Below, piece after piece: positions 1 through 5,632 of a DNA stretch of 5,961 nt. The translations under genes were made by a program, and so were the position numbers. The notes beneath the pieces were generated by a model. The model saw nothing but the letters and a program-made list of their open reading frames with translations, did not search any database and was not told the origin of the DNA. This stretch comes from Succinimonas sp045124755 (GTDB taxonomy: Bacteria; Pseudomonadota; Gammaproteobacteria; Enterobacterales; Succinivibrionaceae): NCBI RefSeq assembly GCF_045124755.1, contig NZ_JBGVMK010000125.1, one strand, 5' to 3'. Every line of letters begins with the position of its first letter. Position 1 is the first letter of the stretch.

Positions 1-8
1 ATAAACAT

Positions 9-30
9 CCCTACATGCGGTATTGTAGGG
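9..30. repeat. 7-bp inverted repeat, possible end of an upstream unit
   Basis: CCCTACA (9-15) and TGTAGGG (24-30) are perfect complements around an 8-nt loop. No T-tract follows on either strand, so it is not a classical intrinsic terminator. Because it lies at the window edge it may be the tail of a structure belonging to the gene to the left. Its function is unknown. Confidence 0.45.
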
Positions 31-64
31 TTGAATAGTTAAGTTTCCCGAACCTCCTCATTGG

Positions 65-81
65 AAGGGGGCGGCCCCCTT
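65..81. repeat. Very GC-rich hairpin, AAGGGGG/CCCCCTT with a 3-nt loop
   Basis: AAGGGGG (65-71) and CCCCCTT (75-81) form a perfect 7-bp stem around the loop CGG. The plus strand continues TATTCTC, which is only weakly T-rich, so the hairpin could end transcription coming from the left, but this is not clear. Its base composition contrasts with the AT-rich sequence on its right side. A remnant of a small repetitive element is an alternative, with nothing here to prove it. Confidence 0.5.
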
Positions 82-128
82 ATTCTCAAAATTCAGGTTT
101 TTGGCCATTAAACTACAAAGGGTTTAAA

Positions 129-212
129 ATGGAACATGCCAAAAAATTCCTTGCTGCAGATCTGGGTAAAGAGTCTCGGTTCCGGACAGACAAAATCATT
201 CCCGAGACTTGA
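129..212 (+). CDS. Possible 27-residue leader peptide or gene remnant
   Basis: ATG at 129 is preceded by AAGGG (118-122) at a 6-nt spacing, which is a good ribosome binding site. The frame runs 27 codons to TGA at 210-212. The product starts MEHAKKFLAADLGKESRF and ends in IIPET. I do not recognise it. The same frame is open upstream back to a stop at 36-38, so it could also be the broken end of a longer gene, such as a decayed mobile element. The last codons overlap the inverted repeat at 172-209, a layout that could couple translation to folding of the leader of the next gene. No conservation evidence is available, so this is a weak call. Confidence 0.25.
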   Translation: MEHAKKFLAADLGKESRFRTDKIIPET

Positions 213-238
213 GACAAACAGTCAGAATACTGATTTTT
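172..238 (+). promoter_or_regulatory. Two hairpins and a T-tract upstream of the ankyrin-like gene
   Basis: AGTCTCGG (172-179) and CCGAGACT (202-209) form a perfect 8-bp stem with a 22-nt loop. A second, smaller hairpin follows: TCAG (222-225) and CTGA (230-233) around AATA, extendable by G·U and A-U pairs and running into TTTTT (234-238). If transcription starts left of 172, this order (stable hairpin, then a weak hairpin plus U-tract) resembles an attenuator or leaky terminator in front of the gene at 292. The second stem is short, so termination would be weak. This is inference from structure only. Confidence 0.3.
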
Positions 239-291
239 GACAGCGGGAATACGGTCATTTGATGAAGAAATATACAGATATAGGACACCAT

Positions 292-1470
292 ATGAATCAC
301 TTGTTAAAAAGAGGGAGACTCCTTGTTTTATTTGCGGGGGCCTTGCTGTCAGCCGGTACTGCCATGGGAGAGACGGTGTACCAGCTTGAGAGCTCCGGCC
401 GGGATGAAAAGGCGGCTGCCGGAAATCTGAAAATGACCGCTTTGCGGGAATGCGTTAAAAAGATGATCTCCGATGATGATCTTCGCCGCAATGCCCGGGT
501 GTTACGAACCGAGATATTTATGAAGGCCGATGAATTCGTAACGCTGGATGACAGTTCTCTAAAAATTTCAGAAAAATCCGGCAAATATGTGGTTACCGGA
601 ACAGTAAAAGTCAATGATGAGGCCGTAATAGCCCGGATGGCAGAGATACCGGAGCTGAATGAACTTATTGTTATTCAGCATCCGGAAAGCCCGGCTGCTT
701 CTGATACCTCCGGTCAGGCCTTGTCCTCTTCCGGGGAATCAGCGAATTCTGACAGTCAAAAGGACAATTCTCATGCCGCTGCTGCTGGAATGAATGCTGA
801 CGGATTTATGGAATTAGTTGCTTCATCTGATGCCGGAAATGCGGCAAAGATTAAGAAAGCTCTGAAGGATGGAATGAATCCGGATGCCAGATATGAAGCC
901 GATGACGGTCAGCCATACGGGGATCCGGCATTTTGCGTTTATCTTATGAACGGAAACCGCGATATAGAAGTAGTAAAAGCTTTTATTGCGGCCGGTGTAA
1001 ATGTTCTTATTACGGATACGAACGGTTATCATAAAACCCTGTATCAGGTATTTAGCAGCAGTGATGAAATCATTAAGACCGTTTTGGAGGGACTGAATCC
1101 GGACCTTAGGGATGTCAGGTTTGAGAGTAAAGGATCTCCTCTTTTGGTGTTTCTCGAGAACAGAGAAAACGTGACTGCGGACATGCCTGAAATTATTGAT
1201 AAGATTGCGGCCCTTGGCGGTGATCTAAACAGGACTGACAGCGGCGGAGTTTCTGCGGTGATTTATGCTATCGTAAACGGCAAACTGGATATGCTTAAGC
1301 TTCTGATGGAAAAAGGCGGAGATCTTAAAAAGGCTGCCGCAAGCCCAATGCCTTCTCTTTACGGAGACGATTCCCGTACGGTCTATCAGAACATTAAGGA
1401 AAATGAATACTCTGATGCGGAAATGGCTGCTATGAAGGAGTTTCTGATAAAAGAAGCCGGCAGTAACTGA
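292..1470 (+). CDS. Exported protein with FlgT/LPP20-like N-domain and C-terminal ankyrin-like region
   Basis: Hypothetical exported protein of 392 residues. ATG at 292 is chosen because AGGA at 282-285 lies 6 nt upstream and the product then begins with a clean Sec signal peptide: KRGR in the n-region, hydrophobic residues 10-23, and likely cleavage after Ala-Met-Gly at 26. In-frame starts at 259 (TTG) and 262 (ATG) would add a charged extension before the signal and lack a well-spaced binding site. Mature residues 27-115 have the pattern of the FlgT N-terminal/LPP20-like fold: an ALREC-type helix, then a hydrophobic strand pair ending GKYVVTGTVKV. Residues 131-166 are a Ser/Ala-rich linker. 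Residues 168-388 contain degenerate ankyrin-like repeats, clearest at 224-250 and 317-345 (GKLDMLKLLMEKGGDL). No lipobox Cys is seen, so it is probably periplasmic and acts through protein binding. The partner is unknown. It is convergent with the next gene. Domain calls are by eye. Confidence 0.8.
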   Translation: MNHLLKRGRLLVLFAGALLSAGTAMGETVYQLESSGRDEKAAAGNLKMTALRECVKKMISDDDLRRNARVLRTEIFMKADEFVTLDDSSLKISEKSGKYVVTGTVKVNDEAVIARMAEIPELNELIVIQHPESPAASDTSGQALSSSGESANSDSQKDNSHAAAAGMNADGFMELVASSDAGNAAKIKKALKDGMNPDARYEADDGQPYGDPAFCVYLMNGNRDIEVVKAFIAAGVNVLITDTNGYHKTLYQVFSSSDEIIKTVLEGLNPDLRDVRFESKGSPLLVFLENRENVTADMPEIIDKIAALGGDLNRTDSGGVSAVIYAIVNGKLDMLKLLMEKGGDLKKAAASPMPSLYGDDSRTVYQNIKENEYSDAEMAAMKEFLIKEAGSN

Positions 1471-1522
1471 AGATAAAAGCAAGGCTGCCGGAATCGCCCT
1501 TGTCAGCGCGGAAATCCGGCAG
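1457..1522. terminator. Convergent intergenic region with alternative hairpins
   Basis: CTGCCGG at 1485-1491 can pair with CCGGCAG at 1457-1463, which overlaps the end of the plus gene, or with CCGGCAG at 1516-1522 (8 bp when the flanking A and T are included). The two hairpins exclude each other. Read on the minus strand, each stem is followed by a T-rich stretch (CCTTGCTTTTATC and CTTCTTTTATC), which fits imperfect intrinsic termination of the minus-strand gene ending at 1532. On the plus strand no U-tract follows, so termination of the plus gene is less clear. Confidence 0.45.
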
Positions 1523-1531
1523 ATCCTGAGG

Positions 1532-2974
1532 TTACGGTTTCTGGGCGCTGATAATGTGAGTTATCCTGGTGGGGCCGTCACCTTTGTCATATCCGATATC
1601 AGGCATTTTTTTGAAGGGGATGATGATTGACCTCATTTCCGGCTTATAGTCGGCGATGCTCTCCTTGGTTTTTGCGATTACCTCGGTTTTCGGGGGGGTT
1701 TTAGTATTAGCCGCAGTATTGTTATTTTCAGGCTCGGCGTCATTATTCCCGAAATAGAGGTAGCTTACCAATCCCAGACCGGCAGCGGCTCCGATAATGA
1801 GTATTACAGTGGCAATAGCTTTAAGACGCCCTCCGGCGCTTCTGTAGTTTCCGTCACTGTCGGGAGGAATGGAGGCGGCAATCACTTCCTGCTCTTTATT
1901 TCTTTGCACGAGCTTTTCCGCTTCCAGCGCTGAATTAACAGGATGCTCGTCAACCGGAGGATCTTCCGGATCTTCTGCTTTGACCGTCGGCAATTTTCCG
2001 GAAGAAGTTTCCGGAGTTTTCGTTGCAATTGCCGGAAGTTCGCCGGCGCTCATGCCCTGCTCTTTAATTTTATTGGCAACCTTCTTTCTGTCCAGAGTGG
2101 ACGTCAGATTCAGTATTTCAGCTGATTGATGGTCGCTTTCCGGCTTTGCCTGAGCGGGAACTGCATTATCATGATGCGGCGAAGCCGGAGTATTATCCTG
2201 TTCTTTTCGGGGAACTGCATGAGCTTTGGGCGTTACGGCGTTTTGAGGAGCTTTATCCTGCTGAGGAGCCGAAGAGGGGGCAGAGGATGATGTAATTGCG
2301 GTTTCGCTCTTGGACTTTTTGGCAGCAATTCTTTTAAGGATTTTTTCTTCTGATTCCTTGGTTAGTACCGGGGGCCGCATTACGTAGCTGAAATATTCCA
2401 GGGTGTCAAAAAAATCCTGATCTGAAGCCTGTTCCACCACCTTGTAAATATTGCAGCGATCTCGTTTCCAGTTGGCTGATTTTTTTTGGAAGCCCCAGCC
2501 GACAATAATGGGCCGATCATTAACTATGTAAATATGACTGGTATCAGGAATATAGAGAGCGGCGCCAAGATGATCCGGGGACTCGTTGTCGTAGAAAAAA
2601 CGGGCCAGAATCTTTTCAGAAAAAACAGATGAATTATCGGAAAGAATTTTCTGGCAGCGATCCTTCAATTCTTTGATTACCCGGCAGACTTCCAGCAGGT
2701 AGAACACCTGTTCATCCTCAGAAAGAGACTCCAGCGGTTCCACCAGAAATTTGGTTCCGAAAACCTTGGGGATATGCCAGCTTATGCCTTCTTTGGAGCT
2801 TACCGGAATGGCAAAAGTGGATACTGCTCTTTGGCTTTGTGTGGCGTCCTGATAGAGAGATTTCTGGATAAACATTGTCAGGCGCATGACAGAATCAGGC
2901 ACCGCGCTGCCTTCAACGCTTATAGGAGTATATTCACTTAGATTCAGGGTACAGATAACGTTGTCTTGAGCCAT
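1532..2974 (-). CDS. Single-pass membrane protein of unknown function with disordered linker
   Basis: A 480-residue protein that I do not recognise. Residues 1-215 look like a folded soluble domain; a distinctive stretch is 141-162, where two strands (HIYIVND, then RPIIVGWGF) form a hydrophobic hairpin. Residues 216-380 are low-complexity, rich in Ser, Pro, Ala, Lys and Glu, and probably disordered. Residues 386-408 form one strong transmembrane helix (IATVILIIGAAAGLGLVSYLYF), preceded by Arg and Lys, so the N-terminal domain should be cytoplasmic and the roughly 70-residue tail periplasmic. There is no signal peptide. ATG at 2974 lacks a well-placed Shine-Dalgarno; the only AAGG lies 16 nt away, and an in-frame stop 24 nt upstream excludes a longer form. 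An A8 run (codons 163-165) and a C7 run (codons 426-428) sit in the coding strand. A strong terminator separates it from its minus-strand neighbour, so it is transcribed on its own. A role in envelope sensing or scaffolding is possible but only inferred. Confidence 0.75.
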   Translation of the reverse strand: MAQDNVICTLNLSEYTPISVEGSAVPDSVMRLTMFIQKSLYQDATQSQRAVSTFAIPVSSKEGISWHIPKVFGTKFLVEPLESLSEDEQVFYLLEVCRVIKELKDRCQKILSDNSSVFSEKILARFFYDNESPDHLGAALYIPDTSHIYIVNDRPIIVGWGFQKKSANWKRDRCNIYKVVEQASDQDFFDTLEYFSYVMRPPVLTKESEEKILKRIAAKKSKSETAITSSSAPSSAPQQDKAPQNAVTPKAHAVPRKEQDNTPASPHHDNAVPAQAKPESDHQSAEILNLTSTLDRKKVANKIKEQGMSAGELPAIATKTPETSSGKLPTVKAEDPEDPPVDEHPVNSALEAEKLVQRNKEQEVIAASIPPDSDGNYRSAGGRLKAIATVILIIGAAAGLGLVSYLYFGNNDAEPENNNTAANTKTPPKTEVIAKTKESIADYKPEMRSIIIPFKKMPDIGYDKGDGPTRITHIISAQKP

Positions 2975-3009
2975 AATAGATTGCCATTGACCTTACAGAG
3001 AACTTCCTG

Positions 3010-3018
3010 ATTTTATCA
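3010..3018 (-). promoter_or_regulatory. Possible extended -10 promoter for the 480-residue protein gene
   Basis: On the minus strand this reads TGATAAAAT, an extended -10 (TG-N-TAAAAT) about 35 bp upstream of the ATG at 2974. No good -35 hexamer lies 16-18 bp further upstream, which is tolerated by extended -10 promoters. The predicted transcript start would lie near 3003. It is downstream of the terminator at 3070-3103, consistent with independent transcription of this gene. Confidence 0.35.
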
Positions 3019-3069
3019 GTTATCAGCGGCAATAAATCGGGCCCAAACTGCAATATTGACAAATAGAGT

Positions 3070-3103
3070 AAAAAAATCCCCGCGTCATGAGAAACGCAGG
3101 GAT
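3070..3103 (-). terminator. Strong intrinsic terminator of the PIN-like gene
   Basis: Read on the minus strand, ATCCCTGCGT (3103-3094) pairs with ACGCGGGGAT (3085-3076): ten base pairs with a single G·U, an 8-nt loop, then six further T residues down to 3070. It begins 26 nt after the stop codon at 3129. This is the clearest terminator in the window and it separates the PIN-like gene from the downstream membrane protein gene. Confidence 0.9.
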
Positions 3104-3128
3104 GCGACAAAGAGTGACAAAAAACGAT

Positions 3129-3680
3129 TTACTTGTTTCCGTTAAGGAGAGAGGAAATAAGCCGCTGGTTATTGTTCTTCTTAGCAGGCTCTTTCGGCTG
3201 TTCTTCCTGCTCAACAGCCTTTTCCGGAACAGGCTTAGGCTGCGCCATGGGTTTGCTGTTCTGAACAATTGAAGGCTGAACCGGCTTCTGAACTTCGCTG
3301 GGGCCGGAAGGAATGGCACTGGGTGAATTAAAGCCCTTGGCTCTCTGAACCTTGAAGTTGTTCTGCTTGGCAGTGGCAACTAGGGTGTCAAAAAGCAGGT
3401 TTTCAGTCACGAAGGTAACCTGAATATCAGGCTCTGCCATATTCATCTTTGCTACCAGGAAAGCCATGCTGAGGATAAACTCGGTTTCTGAATTATAAGA
3501 GAGCTCTAAAAATTCAATGTTTACATGGCTTTGCTGCATGATCTTCATTAATTTCATAACCACAGGAATAGGGAGACTTTCCTGCTGCTCAGTAACCAGA
3601 TAAACATGCTCGTAACGATCGAGACCTTCTGAAGGCAAATCCTGCCCGTTATAATCAGGGAGAATGAGTACTTTAGCCAT
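3129..3680 (-). CDS. PIN-like domain protein (putative), disordered C-tail
   Basis: A 183-residue protein. ATG at 3680 is chosen: GAGG lies 12 nt upstream, a slightly long gap, and the product then begins directly with a beta strand, MAKVLILPDYNGQ. An upstream in-frame TTG at 3719 would add 13 residues without purpose. Residues 1-115 alternate strands and helices like the PIN-like nuclease fold. LILPDYNGQ resembles the family's opening strand (VLIDYENVQ type); residues 65-80 match the acidic helix (DFHIAFYLG type, here ETEFILSMAFLVAK); residues 88-113 match the closing segment (SKDKGFDPL type, here TENLLFDTLV, then NNFKVQR). Candidate acidic metal ligands are D9, E65/E67, E93 and D98. If active, it would be a metal-dependent RNase or DNase; Asp-to-Glu changes could equally mean a binding-only role. 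Residues 116-168 are Pro/Gln/Lys-rich and probably disordered, with a basic C-terminus. It has its own leader and terminator. Family assignment is from remembered motifs only. Confidence 0.65.
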   Translation of the reverse strand: MAKVLILPDYNGQDLPSEGLDRYEHVYLVTEQQESLPIPVVMKLMKIMQQSHVNIEFLELSYNSETEFILSMAFLVAKMNMAEPDIQVTFVTENLLFDTLVATAKQNNFKVQRAKGFNSPSAIPSGPSEVQKPVQPSIVQNSKPMAQPKPVPEKAVEQEEQPKEPAKKNNNQRLISSLLNGNK

Positions 3681-3702
3681 ATATGTAAATATCCTCAGGC
3701 AT

Positions 3703-3740
3703 ACAGTTAAAACCAACAACTGTTTTAGGTGCTAAAAACA
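3703..3740 (-). promoter_or_regulatory. Two hairpins in the 5' leader of the PIN-like gene
   Basis: ACAGTT (3703-3708) and AACTGT (3718-3723) form a 6-bp inverted repeat with a 9-nt spacer. TTTTAG (3723-3728) and CTAAAA (3732-3737) form a second stem with a 3-nt loop, extendable past a one-base bulge to TG/CA. Both lie between the presumed promoter and the ribosome binding site. They may stabilise the leader or bind a regulator. Both are AT-rich and therefore weak. Confidence 0.3.
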
Positions 3741-3743
3741 TGA

Positions 3744-3789
3744 CTTATTTTACTATCTTTAAGGATTGACAATAGTGATCGCTATCACT
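3744..3789 (-). promoter_or_regulatory. Putative promoter and operator-like palindrome upstream of the PIN-like gene
   Basis: On the minus strand TTGTCA (3772-3767) is followed after 17 bp by AATAAG (3749-3744), giving 5/6 and 4/6 matches to the sigma-70 boxes. Just upstream of this -35 is a perfect palindrome, AGTGAT-N4-ATCACT (3774-3789), the usual size and form of a dimeric repressor or activator site. The same region read on the plus strand gives TTGACA (3766-3771), 17 bp, TCTAAC (3789-3794), with the palindrome in the spacer, but there is no convincing gene for it to drive. Confidence 0.4.
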
Positions 3790-3826
3790 CTAACATCAGA
3801 GCGTCCTTAAAATGTGAGCCTTTGGT

Positions 3827-3931
3827 CAAAAAAAATCCGTGCATTCGGAAGCCTGTCCTGTTGCCGGCGATCTCTGGTGCGGAACTCCGGAAAGCAAAGG
3901 CAGGCCGATAAACGTAAAAGTCCTGTTTTTA
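3827..3931 (-). terminator. lgt 3' region, weak terminator candidate
   Basis: The stretch after the lgt stop contains paired segments on the minus strand: GCCTG/CAGGC outside and CCGG/CCGG inside (about 3851-3905), then a short hairpin TCCG-N6-CGGA (3849-3836) followed directly by eight T residues (3835-3828). The final stem has only 4 bp, so intrinsic termination is possible but not strong. No gene is seen in the 3720-3940 interval beyond these signals. Confidence 0.35.
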
Positions 3932-3940
3932 CAGAAGCTG

Positions 3941-4789
3941 TCAGGATTCAGCTTTATTGGTTTCAGGGAGCCGTCTTTCTGTGATTTCGCTGCTACCGGT
4001 TTTAGCGGAGAACAGGGAAAGAGCGATAAGAATGACTCCTGCGATAATGAAGGGGATGCTCAGGTACTGACCGACGGTAAGGAAAGAATCCTGATTGTAG
4101 TCTGCCTGTTCCGGTTTGAAATGTTCCAGAGCAATTCTTACGGTGAATATAGTTACCAGAAAAAGCCCCAGAATCAGACCGGAGCCCCGTTTTCTGACGT
4201 ATTTGTAGCAGACAATCAGAAAAGCGGTAATCGAAAGATAGGCGGCTGCTTCATAGAGCTGAACCGGATGTCGGGGAAAATTTTCGTTCAGCCTCTCAAA
4301 CACCACCCCGTAGCTTCCGTCAGTGGCCTTGCCGACAATTTCCGAATTGAAAAAATTACCCAGACGAATCATTACGCCTTCAAATGCTGTAGGAATGCAG
4401 AGCAGGTCGGCTAGAGGCAGAAATCTGTAGCTGTATCTTGCAGAGAAAATCAGCACGGCGATCACCAGTCCGATGCCGCCGCCGTGGCTTGCCAGACCGC
4501 CCTTCCATATTTTCAGGATCTCCAGAGGGTTTTCCAGATAATAGTCTGGCTGATAAAAGATGCAATGTCCGAGGCGAGCTCCGATGACAGTGCCCATGAA
4601 CATATAAAAAAGGAGATTATCAAGATCATTGTCCGGGTAGCGGTGCCTTTTGAAAAAACGGCTTATAGCAAGATAACCCAGAATAAACCCAGCCGCAAAC
4701 AGCATGCCGTACCACCTGATCTGGTAGTCTCCCAGGAAAGGAATTGTAAATGCGGCAGGATCTGCGTTCCAGTGTAAAATCATCTGCAA
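3941..4789 (-). CDS. lgt: Prolipoprotein diacylglyceryl transferase
   Basis: Lgt, an inner-membrane enzyme, moves the diacylglyceryl group from phosphatidylglycerol to the lipobox cysteine of prolipoproteins. This is the first step of lipoprotein maturation, before LspA. It has 282 residues and about seven hydrophobic segments. Diagnostic motifs are present in order: RWYG (25-28), GARLGH (70-75), SHGGG (101-105), RLGNFFNSE (142-150), HPVQLYE (174-180), R218/E222 and GQYLSIP (240-246). Y27, H102, R142, N145, G153, R218 and E222 align with residues known as important in E. coli (Y26, H103, R143, N146, G154, R239, E243), so it should be active. The start is TTG at 4789, with AGGAG 5 nt upstream; ATG at 4783, two codons in, has an 11-nt spacing and is the alternative. 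The segment 151-174 is much shorter than in E. coli, and GARLGHC plus the short loop recall Bacteroidota Lgt. It is not next to thyA, its common gammaproteobacterial partner. The cysteine-bearing substrates are not in this window. Confidence 0.97.
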   Translation of the reverse strand: MQMILHWNADPAAFTIPFLGDYQIRWYGMLFAAGFILGYLAISRFFKRHRYPDNDLDNLLFYMFMGTVIGARLGHCIFYQPDYYLENPLEILKIWKGGLASHGGGIGLVIAVLIFSARYSYRFLPLADLLCIPTAFEGVMIRLGNFFNSEIVGKATDGSYGVVFERLNENFPRHPVQLYEAAAYLSITAFLIVCYKYVRKRGSGLILGLFLVTIFTVRIALEHFKPEQADYNQDSFLTVGQYLSIPFIIAGVILIALSLFSAKTGSSEITERRLPETNKAES

Positions 4790-4817
4790 GAAGGCTCCTG
4801 TGTTAAACGTGGTGAAA

Positions 4818-4889
4818 ATTACCGCGAAGGTTTGTTCCTGATGTGATTATAGATGTTTGAAAGCCTCCGCGCATTAGGATCGCGGTAAT
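4818..4889. repeat. 10-bp inverted repeat flanking the lgt -10 box
   Basis: ATTACCGCGA (4818-4827) and TCGCGGTAAT (4880-4889) are perfect complements with centres 62 bp apart, close to six helical turns. The lgt -10 box lies between them. The right arm overlaps a second repeat, CCGCG (4867-4871)/CGCGG (4881-4885), with a 9-nt loop. The arms could be distant binding sites for one regulator. If transcription starts inside the repeat, they would not fold together in the lgt mRNA. Confidence 0.5.
4846..4851 (-). promoter_or_regulatory. Perfect -10 box for lgt
   Basis: The minus strand reads TATAAT here, 56 bp upstream of the lgt start. No good -35 hexamer is found 16-18 bp upstream, so a regulator may be needed or the promoter may be weak. 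The predicted transcript start is near 4839, giving a leader of about 50 nt that contains one arm of the inverted repeat at 4818-4827. Confidence 0.5.
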
Positions 4890-4939
4890 ATTCCCGCTGC
4901 ATTAAGCAATGTTAAGAGCAGAGCAGGCGTGATTTAGGC

Positions 4940-4945
4940 TATAAT
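4940..4945 (+). promoter_or_regulatory. Perfect -10 box for the small membrane protein gene
   Basis: TATAAT lies 27 bp before the ATG at 4973, giving a short leader of about 20 nt. The position expected for -35 (near 4917) reads AGCAGA, a poor match. It is divergent from the lgt -10 box and about 90 bp from it. Confidence 0.5.
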
Positions 4946-4972
4946 CTGCAAGGTTATTGAGAGATCTTTGTT

Positions 4973-5632
4973 ATGGCTGAAATTATTCAAACTTTTTTTA
5001 CCTATGCAGGATTGACCCTGTTTCTGGGCGGACTGATATTTTGCTTTGTAGCTCCGGCATTCAGATATGGCGTGTTCTGCTCTGTGCTGGGAAATCTCTT
5101 TTTTGTTACTGCCATTGTGTTTCCCAAGCAGATGGTGCAGTTTGTGGAGACTCATGAGCTTGCTCCGTACTTTACCAGCGTGGATATTCTGGCGCTGAAG
5201 GAAAAGGCAGTAATAACCGGCATTATACTGATGTGCGTGCTTTGGATAGTGAGATGGTTTAAACACTTGACCGTAGAAGGATTTTTTATTTTCCTGTTTC
5301 CGTCTCTGGCACGGCCGGTGGTGAAGGAAGAAAAGAAAAAGAAGAACAAGAAATCCAAGAAAAAAGGGAAAACGGAAGAAGCGTCTCTGGCTGAAAACGC
5401 AGCCGGCGCGGAAACTGAGTTATCAGAAAGTGTTGAGAGTGATGCGTACTCTGAAACACAAACTAAATCACAGGATGATGTTGGCGGAGAACTCTCTCAG
5501 AATATGGATACATCCGGAAAAAACAGTGAAGAGATGTATGACAATGCGATTGAGGATAATGAAGAGCGGAACCAGGATCAGCAAAAATCAGCCAAAGAGG
5601 ACGAACTGCCTGTTATCAGGGTTCGTGGTTAA
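4973..5632 (+). CDS. Small membrane protein with Lys-rich patch and acidic tail, unknown function
   Basis: A 219-residue protein that I do not recognise. ATG at 4973 has GAGAG (4959-4963) 9 nt upstream. Hydrophobic helices are at about 9-29, 33-51 and 78-96, with a further hydrophobic stretch at 100-112 that could be a fourth or a re-entrant segment. R31 and the RWFKH after the third helix favour cytoplasmic ends, so the tail is likely cytoplasmic. The tail begins with a Lys-rich patch (residues 118-133, mostly Lys) and then about 75 acidic, Ser/Gln/Asn-rich residues that are probably disordered; it ends in a short hydrophobic/basic segment, LPVIRVRG. Such a basic patch beside a membrane may bind anionic lipid or nucleic acid, but this is inference. 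The stop is 67 bp before the rRNA -35 box with no clear terminator between, so some read-through into the rRNA operon is possible. Confidence 0.75.
   Translation: MAEIIQTFFTYAGLTLFLGGLIFCFVAPAFRYGVFCSVLGNLFFVTAIVFPKQMVQFVETHELAPYFTSVDILALKEKAVITGIILMCVLWIVRWFKHLTVEGFFIFLFPSLARPVVKEEKKKKNKKSKKKGKTEEASLAENAAGAETELSESVESDAYSETQTKSQDDVGGELSQNMDTSGKNSEEMYDNAIEDNEERNQDQQKSAKEDELPVIRVRG

Noticed and set aside
237..242. TTGACA as a -35 box for the gene at 292
   Set aside because: No acceptable -10 hexamer lies 16-18 bp downstream; TATACA at 271 is 28 bp away.
2000..2060. Repeated TTTCCGGA/CCGGAAG units as a DNA repeat
   Set aside because: They encode similar Gly-Lys/Glu-Leu-Pro segments of a low-complexity linker and have no regular period.
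1869..2129. Plus-strand 86-codon open frame inside the 480-residue protein gene
   Set aside because: Ser-rich translation is the mirror of the low-complexity linker on the other strand; no ribosome binding site.
3839..4414. Plus-strand 191-codon open frame antisense to lgt
   Set aside because: It is mostly the complement of lgt, the start is a GTG without a binding site, and the product shows no recognisable fold.
4934..5358. Minus-strand open frames over the small membrane protein gene
   Set aside because: They are antisense to a gene with a good -10 box, a binding site and membrane helices; the translations look random.
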